This document shows, piece after piece, positions 57,963-64,000 of a DNA stretch of 64,000 nt. The position numbers and the translations under genes were made by a program. The DNA lies in NCBI GenBank assembly GCA_030248195.1, contig JASAND010013426.1, forward strand, positions 29,204 to 93,203, in the 5' to 3' direction. The number at the start of each line of letters is the position of its first letter. Within the stretch, counting starts at the first letter, position 1. The notes below the pieces were generated by a model. It was not told the DNA's origin. It saw nothing but the letters and a program-made list of their open reading frames with translations, and ran no database searches. The stretch comes from Trissonchulus latispiculum (Eukaryota; Nematoda; Enoplea; Enoplida; Ironidae).

Positions 57963-59168
57963 TTTAGGTAAACACTATCCTTATTTCGCAGCTACCGTCC
58001 CGATCAGACCTAAGTTTCTTACGTTCGCGAGTATTTGTAATGACGAGAAGACATTCGCGGAAAAAATTTTGGTGAGTGTTATTGAAGGGGTGAATACGGA
58101 AAGTCATTTGCACATGCGCACTTTTCTGGCAGATGCAGAAACAGCAGCAGAGTGCCTGCTGCTTCAGCTTAACTGATAGTAGCCACCGGGCAACTAGGCA
58201 ATCTTTACCTCCGCGTAGTAAAGAGTTGAGAGATATAGATGTGGAGTAGAAGCATGAATAAGCTTAAACTTTTGAAAAGTAATTTTATAATATCCTGCTG
58301 TGAAATAGAAGACATAAGAAGGATAATGCTAACCGACCTTCGCGAAAGCTAAATAAAACTACGTTCTCACATTATTTAAGGCTGCTGGAGTTCGGCTTCC
58401 AGAAAAAAGTTAATTCCCGCCGTGATTGTAGGACTAATAGCAAGTTTTTTTGTAACTGGCACATTGGTCTAATATAAATTCTACTTCCTACTTAGGTCTT
58501 ACAATTGCTGCATTCATGTGGCCCAGCGTTGCAATTACAACTTACTTAGCTAATGCGTTAGCGTTAGTTAGCAGAAATTATCCAGGGTCTTTTGCGCTCT
58601 CCCCGCAGCCATTGATTTTGAGTTTTGCTCACTAATTTTAAAAACTTGTATGGGTGAAGACTGCAGAGAGGCTTATGAATAGCAACATGAAAGAATTGTA
58701 AAATTTAGAAAATGTAAAAAAATTTCAAATTTTAGTTTGTTAATGTGAAACCTGTGTTTCTATCCAGTTTTTCGGTAGCTCAGTATGCACTCGTTTGCGC
58801 TATTTCATAGTCATATTTATATTTCATATTATTTATATTTCATATTAGCTTATATTCATGAAATAATTTTTATTTCATAATCATTCATATTTCATATATT
58901 CATAGTTAATTACAAATTTTGGACATATACATGTAGAATCGGCTAAAAGTTATTTTGACGATCCGATATGAAGGACACATGGGCCGAAGGACGTTTTTTA
59001 GTTGGATCAGTATGTCTTAATGATCGATAAAATTGACTAAATGGTCGGAGACACGAAATTTCGCTTCTCCGCGTTGAGATTTCTTTTGCCACTTTTACGT
59101 TTTAGCCCGAACATTTAAACGTCCCTCCGCAGAAGAGCGAAAAACGACTACATATGTCTAAAATTTCC
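57963..59168. other. Spacer with one decayed palindrome arm
   Basis: About 58587-58760 matches the left arm of the 7207-7982 element (CTTTTGCGCTCTCCCC, GAGAGGCTTATGAATAGCAA). An ATTTCATATT-rich stretch follows at 58800-58910. No gene is seen. Confidence 0.45.
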
Positions 59169-59740
59169 GGAATCTTTTCAGGATAACCCACCCCAGGCCC
59201 AGATTCCGCTAAACCTGATCAAATGAACTGAAACTCGGTGTGGGTGTGTTTTGGATCACGGAGTTAAACTATTGCAAAATTTTTAGATGTTTTAATTTGT
59301 TGGGATTTGTGCATAAGGGGAGTGGGGCAAGGGAACGGAAACAGTTTTGTCTAGGATTTTGCCGACAGGTTGTCATCAGGAGTTTCATATTCGAGGTCGC
59401 AAAATACGACGGATTTGAATCTTTTCGGTTGTTAAGGATAAATTAAAGTTGTAAGCTTAAGATGCAAGCGTATATTGAGCAAACGAAAGACAGAATCGGA
59501 AAACTAACTTCAGATTTGCGTTGTGCGACCTTGTAAACCTCAGACTACAGCTTTCAGCATAATCTTAGACAAAAAAATTCCGCCCCCTTACGAAACAAAA
59601 ACAACGAATTTCAAGAAATCTCCGAAACTTTTACGACATTTTAACTCAGCGTAGTCGAAAACATATCCGTTTCTAATTTCAACTCATTTGCATAGGTTTT
59701 GCAAAATCTGTGCCTGGGGTGGGTTATACAGAAAATATCA
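59169..59740. mobile_element. Palindromic element, moderately diverged copy
   Basis: Ends GGAATCTTTTCAGGATAACC and the inverse of TGATATTTTCTGTATAACCC, both leading to CACCCCAGGC; centre near 59455 (GTAAGCTTAAGATGCAAGC). Same family as 21853. Confidence 0.75.
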
Positions 59741-59793
59741 AATCTCCGTAATCCGTCGAGCAGTTTTTGAGAAATTGGTGTCAAAACCAAATA

Positions 59794-60102
59794 AGGAACT
59801 GTCTCAAATTAAAAATCAAATAATACGATTTATTGAAACGTTTCATGTAGCAGCTGATATGCGTTTTCTTATTCATTTATTTTGTCTGACAGCCAGAGTT
59901 TTCTACTTTTTGCTTACAACAAAAACTAGGCTAAAAAGCTGAAGCTATTGTATAACAGTGTGGAAAAACGTAAAAGGGAAGCAATATTATGAAGTTTTCT
60001 AGTTTTTAGTTAAGACAAAAAATAAATCGCATATACGATTTTGCAAACGCATTTTTGTTGAAAAATACGATTTATTTCATCTTGAAATTTGAGACAGTTC
60101 CT
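59794..60102. mobile_element. 309-bp MITE AGGAACTGTCTCAAATT
   Basis: AGGAACTGTCTCAAATT occurs at 59794-59810 and inverted at 60086-60102, with a further inverted pair inside (ATACGATTTATT). No clear TSD. Confidence 0.75.
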
Positions 60103-63100
60103 AACAATCTAACTAAATTCCTCTAACCCAATATCAAATTGAAAAAGACACGTTTTGGGATGGACAAAGCTAATTAAAGCCAGTTAGTTGCACAATACAA
60201 GAACATTGTAATTATATTTACTTGTGACTATTTATCTCCACGAAAAATAAGAATTATGTTAGCCTGAATTTGCAATTGGTCATCTATGTGTTATGGCAAA
60301 AGCTCATTACAGCAGGTTTTTGTAGACTTGCGGTAACAAAGGTATTTCATATACTGAAGAATTAGACGACGCTTGTTGCGGGGCTCTAATGTACAAGTTG
60401 GAGTGAGTGATCATCTGTTTCTACACCTGCATACAAAACCCCGTGAGACTTTAATTGGGTTAATAAACTACATAGAGTTAAACGAGTTAAATGCAAGAGG
60501 GTTAAAATTAACACCCTGAGTGCGCAAATAGGGGTAAAAGAGCAGATTTTAACCCCTTTAACTTTCCTACCAACCTTCGCATTCTCTGCATGCAGTAAAA
60601 TTAGTGATCAATAGTAAACTACAGTTCTGTCTTGATTTGAATGACGTACAGTGGTTTATAACTCTTTCAACCTCTGTGTCCTCTCGACGAAAATTCAACG
60701 AACAATATTGGTGCAGATTTAAACGAGTCTGTTTTAAGTCATGCACCGAAAGGGGTTAATTTTAGATTAACTATATGTTATTACACTTTACACTGGTACA
60801 CTTTTGCGACCATGGCGCGCAACTCCAGGTGCGGTAAAACGATAAAATTGCAACGCCTGTTCGCGTGAGCACGGAGTTAAAAAGTTCTAAACTCGTTGAA
60901 CCCCCCCCCCTCCCGCCCCCCCCCCAGCTTAATTAATAAACTAAACTCTATGAATCCAGAAACGCGAATAGGAATGAGTTAATGTTACACTCGTATAACT
61001 CGCGCGCGAAAAGGCCCTTAGTTTTGTGTGCTGTTGGTGTTGCATATATGAGTGGTTAGCAATGGCTAGTTTACTACATATATAACTGACAAACTCGAAT
61101 TCATTAGCTAGTCCATTTGCTTATGATGTCTCGCCAATAAGACTATATTTTGAATGTTAACTGAAGGTAAAACTGTCTTAAATTTACTACAGAGGCTAGC
61201 CCCAAATAGACCTTAAACTACGACACAACTGTTTTGGGTTGAAGAGTGACATTTATAATGATGCTGCTGTCGTCCACTGATTGGAATTTTGGTTCGCCAA
61301 CTAAATCTTGAATTAGACCTGAACCAAAGGTTGTCCCAAAAATTTGAATTAGTCTTTAGATACAACATTGTCATGTACTGATAACCTTAATTTCGGTAAC
61401 CAGTTGGAGAAACACCTCTGTCAACTTCTTACAGCTACAGTTAGGCTTGAATAATTGTCTGCAAAAATGTTGCTTAAACGACTATATGATGACACGCCAA
61501 TACTAATTAACTCTATTCAACAAAATTCTAAATTGCAACAATTAGTACTTTGATGGATAAACCGAATAATTAAGCATTTGCACATTTGAACATTTGTAAA
61601 GACAATTCCCTAATATTGTAATTACATACTTCATACATAATAAAATTGTTATTACAAATCTTAACAATGCAATTTGTAGTTACAATTGCTACAATTGCGT
61701 TAATAGTTATCTTAGCTAACTACTTGACTACCTGTTGGAATGTGATTGCAGGCTGCTGGGGACTATCTATCAAACAAAGTAATTGTAGACAACAATTCCA
61801 GCTATTGTAGCTCGGTGTGTTTCATAAAACAGTTCCCGGCCCTGAAGTTCTACAAATGTAGAAGTCTTTTCGTTTCGTAAATCCACAAGTTTTGGACAAG
61901 TCGTGTAATGTAGATAAGTAATGTCCACAGCAGAATTGTTATTGTAGAGTTACAACTGAAGTCATTTTAGTGTGTTTCATAAAGCACTTTCACTTTTACA
62001 AACTTAACTTCCATCTGTATAATTGTACTATAATCCCTACACACTTAAGGTGTTGATTCTTTCTGGTCACGTATAGTTTGCACCATCATTACTCAGTCAT
62101 TAATTGTAGTTAAGACAAGAAGTCATTTTAGTATAAAAATGCAGCTTGTAATTTTCAATTTTTAATGCATTCCACGAAACTAATGTTACTCTTCTAAAAT
62201 TTTTATAACTCATTTTTGAAGTCGCACAATTTTCCGTAATTTTTGTAGACAAAAGTAATTTTTTTCGAGAGACATTGTTTCTATCGTTAGATACCTCCAG
62301 CAAATAGCTGCGGAAGAATTTTTGTGGATTGTGAAATCGGTCTTCGGTATAGAGAAATAAGCTTAAATGTGTGCGTAACCTGTATTTTGGCAACCGTTTC
62401 CAAATTTGTCAAGCGATTAATGTTGCTAGAAAACAGCAATCGGGACAAAAAAAATAGCCCCTGGGTATATTTGTGCAGAATACATTTGTTCAGTAGCAGC
62501 CCTCCAGTGTGAATGGTGAATGCTCTACAATCTTTGAAAAAACACGTATGTGATTTTTGAAAATACTACTTTTTTTATGATAGCATCCTACAGGATAGGA
62601 GTTGGAAGATGATCACGCTTCGGATAATTTGTCCCTGTGAGACCTTCAGATCGACGTCCTTAGTTTGATTTTACGGCTTGTGTAGTCAAAGAAATGTAGT
62701 TTTCGAAGCCAACAAAAGAAAATCTGCAATATCTCAGGGTAGAGAAAAGCTAGAAACTTCCTGAAAAAAACAAAAATGTGAAGCTCAATGAGATCTTAAG
62801 ATGAATATAGTCATTACTGTATAGCAGCTCCCAAATGTTCCTAAATTGGTAAAAAAACCACTCCGACGGGATCGCTCGAATTTTTGTGTCGGGATTGCGC
62901 GGAGGGTGTCAGAACGCAAACATAAATTCTTCGGGAAAGTTTCATCGTTTTTCATCTTGCTTTACGCCTACAAATAACTATATGTGCTCATCACGAATCT
63001 CCACCTTGAAAGGGACAGTAGACGCCACAAAATTAGTGTAATTTTGATCCATGTTTGTCGGCGTACGCTCTGTTGTGTATAGAGTAATATAAGTGTTGCT

Positions 63101-63240
63101 CCGTTTTACTGTTCCTGTACACAACCAAGTACTTACAAACAAATATAGTATATACACCTTTTCTAAGAAAAAGCATACTGAACTACACAGGCAAGAGACA
63201 GAAAAGCCCTGCGAGATACAAAAAGACATTCGTCGTTATG
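60103..63240. other. AT-rich spacer with GTTAA-rich repeat and half-elements
   Basis: About 60460-61020 has repeated GAGTTAAAC/GGGTTAA blocks and ends GCGAAAAGGCCC|TTAG, which looks like the right end of a TTA-type MITE whose left end I could not find. C runs lie near 60901-60926. A phrase GTGTGTTTCATAAARCA occurs twice (61817 and 61970). TTAAGGTGTTGATTCTTTCTGG near 62046 resembles the 51284 element end. No gene is supported. Confidence 0.4.
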
Positions 63241-64000
63241 GAGGGGAGTGTGGGGCGTACCGGAGATTTTCTGTTGGTGTTCTGGTGAGTTGTTGGAAGA
63301 TGTTTTGGGGAGGGGGCTCTGGAGACCCCCCAACCCTCCCCCTAAAGATTTGTCTATTGATATGCTATAATCGTATTATCAGCCGTTGCTAATGTCAAAA
63401 AACTTCCAACCAAAAAGAAATTTTATCATTACACAGTAGTTGCAAACTCGACACCTTTAGTGACAATGTGTTAACAAGTAATAATGAGTCAGAAAGTACA
63501 TAATCCAGTTAAAAACGTGTATTTCTTTTAATAATGAAAAGTTTCAGACAAAAACTTCTACATTTTTAACCTTTTTAAAAAATTCAAACTCAAAATATCC
63601 AAATTGTGGCCATTTCGCCCCCCCCCCAAGTTTTGGGGATGGACAACTGGCTGGAGGGGGGGGGGCGGAGCAGACAAAATCCACACCCCACCCCTCCACC
63701 CATAGGCATAGGTGTAACGGAGATTTGGGGTGGGGGAGGCTCCCCCCCCAACATTTTCTGGGGGGGGGCCCCTCTGGCGACCCCCCCAACCCCCCCCCCA
63801 CCACCCCCCCCAACCCTCCCCCAAAAAAAATTTTCTCATTTTTTATGCCAAAAAATCGCATTTTCAGCCGTTTCTAATGATAAAAAACATCTAACCATAA
63901 AGTAATTTTAACGTATAGACAGAGGTTTTAAACTCCAAAACTTGATTGCCAACAGGATTCCACGTCCAAAATAAGAACAATACGTAACTGAACGAAGTAA
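63241..64000. repeat. Two copies of a poly-G/C-run repeat
   Basis: About 63305-63450 and 63760-63910 share a G/C-run section followed by TCAGCCGTTGCTAATG or TCAGCCGTTTCTAATG, an A-run, and AACCAAAAAGAAATTTTA-like sequence. The second copy is continued by CATAGGCATAGGTGTAAC-type junctions at 63700. Pro/Gly-rich frames on both strands are compositional. Confidence 0.55.

Noticed and set aside
60437..61020. Complete TTA-type MITE
   Set aside because: Only the right end (GAAAAGGCCC|TTA) is clear; no left end was found.

Overview
The window reads as a repeat-rich animal nuclear genome, most likely from an aquatic invertebrate; I cannot fix the phylum. The evidence is spliced genes with GT/AG introns (some only about 60-70 bp), long dinucleotide microsatellites, a satellite with higher-order structure, and many non-autonomous DNA transposons. 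No operons, rRNA or tRNA genes, or prokaryotic features were seen. No tool was run: all matches are by eye or from family knowledge.

Three genes on the + strand carry most of the coding content. (1) About 9046-20743: a spliced gene in which alternating 38-codon and 39-codon exons (A, B) are repeated five times inside near-identical 1.9-kb tandem units. Both exons encode a variant of one motif (I-[IV]-A-E-[YF]-P-P-R-N). All exon junctions share one phase, and a candidate first exon (9046) and last exon (20653-20743) fit it. I do not recognise the protein family. (2) About 39271-40545: a PrimPol-like protein of the archaeo-eukaryotic primase superfamily. Its CHCC zinc knuckle is intact, but the catalytic motif I and II residues appear to be replaced, so it may be a pseudo-primase. 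(3) 51044-51208 joined to 55496-56875: a KMT5A/SETD8-like SET-domain methyltransferase. Joining the two exons creates a CPVCGK zinc-finger-like motif, and the 4.3-kb intron is full of nested transposons.

Layout: 1-2310 satellite array split by a palindromic element; 2836-4448 a 1.6-kb terminal-inverted-repeat (TIR) element with a verifiable empty site; 4.5-8.9 kb transposon remnants; 9-21 kb repeat-protein gene; 21.8-26 kb palindromic and hAT-type elements; 27-37 kb a dense field of poly-G/C-rich repeats, microsatellites, nested palindromes and hAT elements; 34-39 kb two related ~140-bp minisatellites and TIR elements; 39-40.5 kb primase-like gene; 41-51 kb palindromic and Tourist-like miniature elements (MITEs), several nested; 51-57 kb SET gene; 57.5-64 kb more short elements and unassigned AT-rich sequence.

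Mobile elements were recognised mainly from terminal inverted repeats plus target-site duplications (TSDs): TTA (PIF/Harbinger type) at 7527 and 49460, 8 bp (hAT type) at 23543, 28526 and 31508, TTAA at 51284, and 6-7 bp for the CAAGAGTAC family. No transposase or reverse transcriptase gene was found, so all appear non-autonomous.
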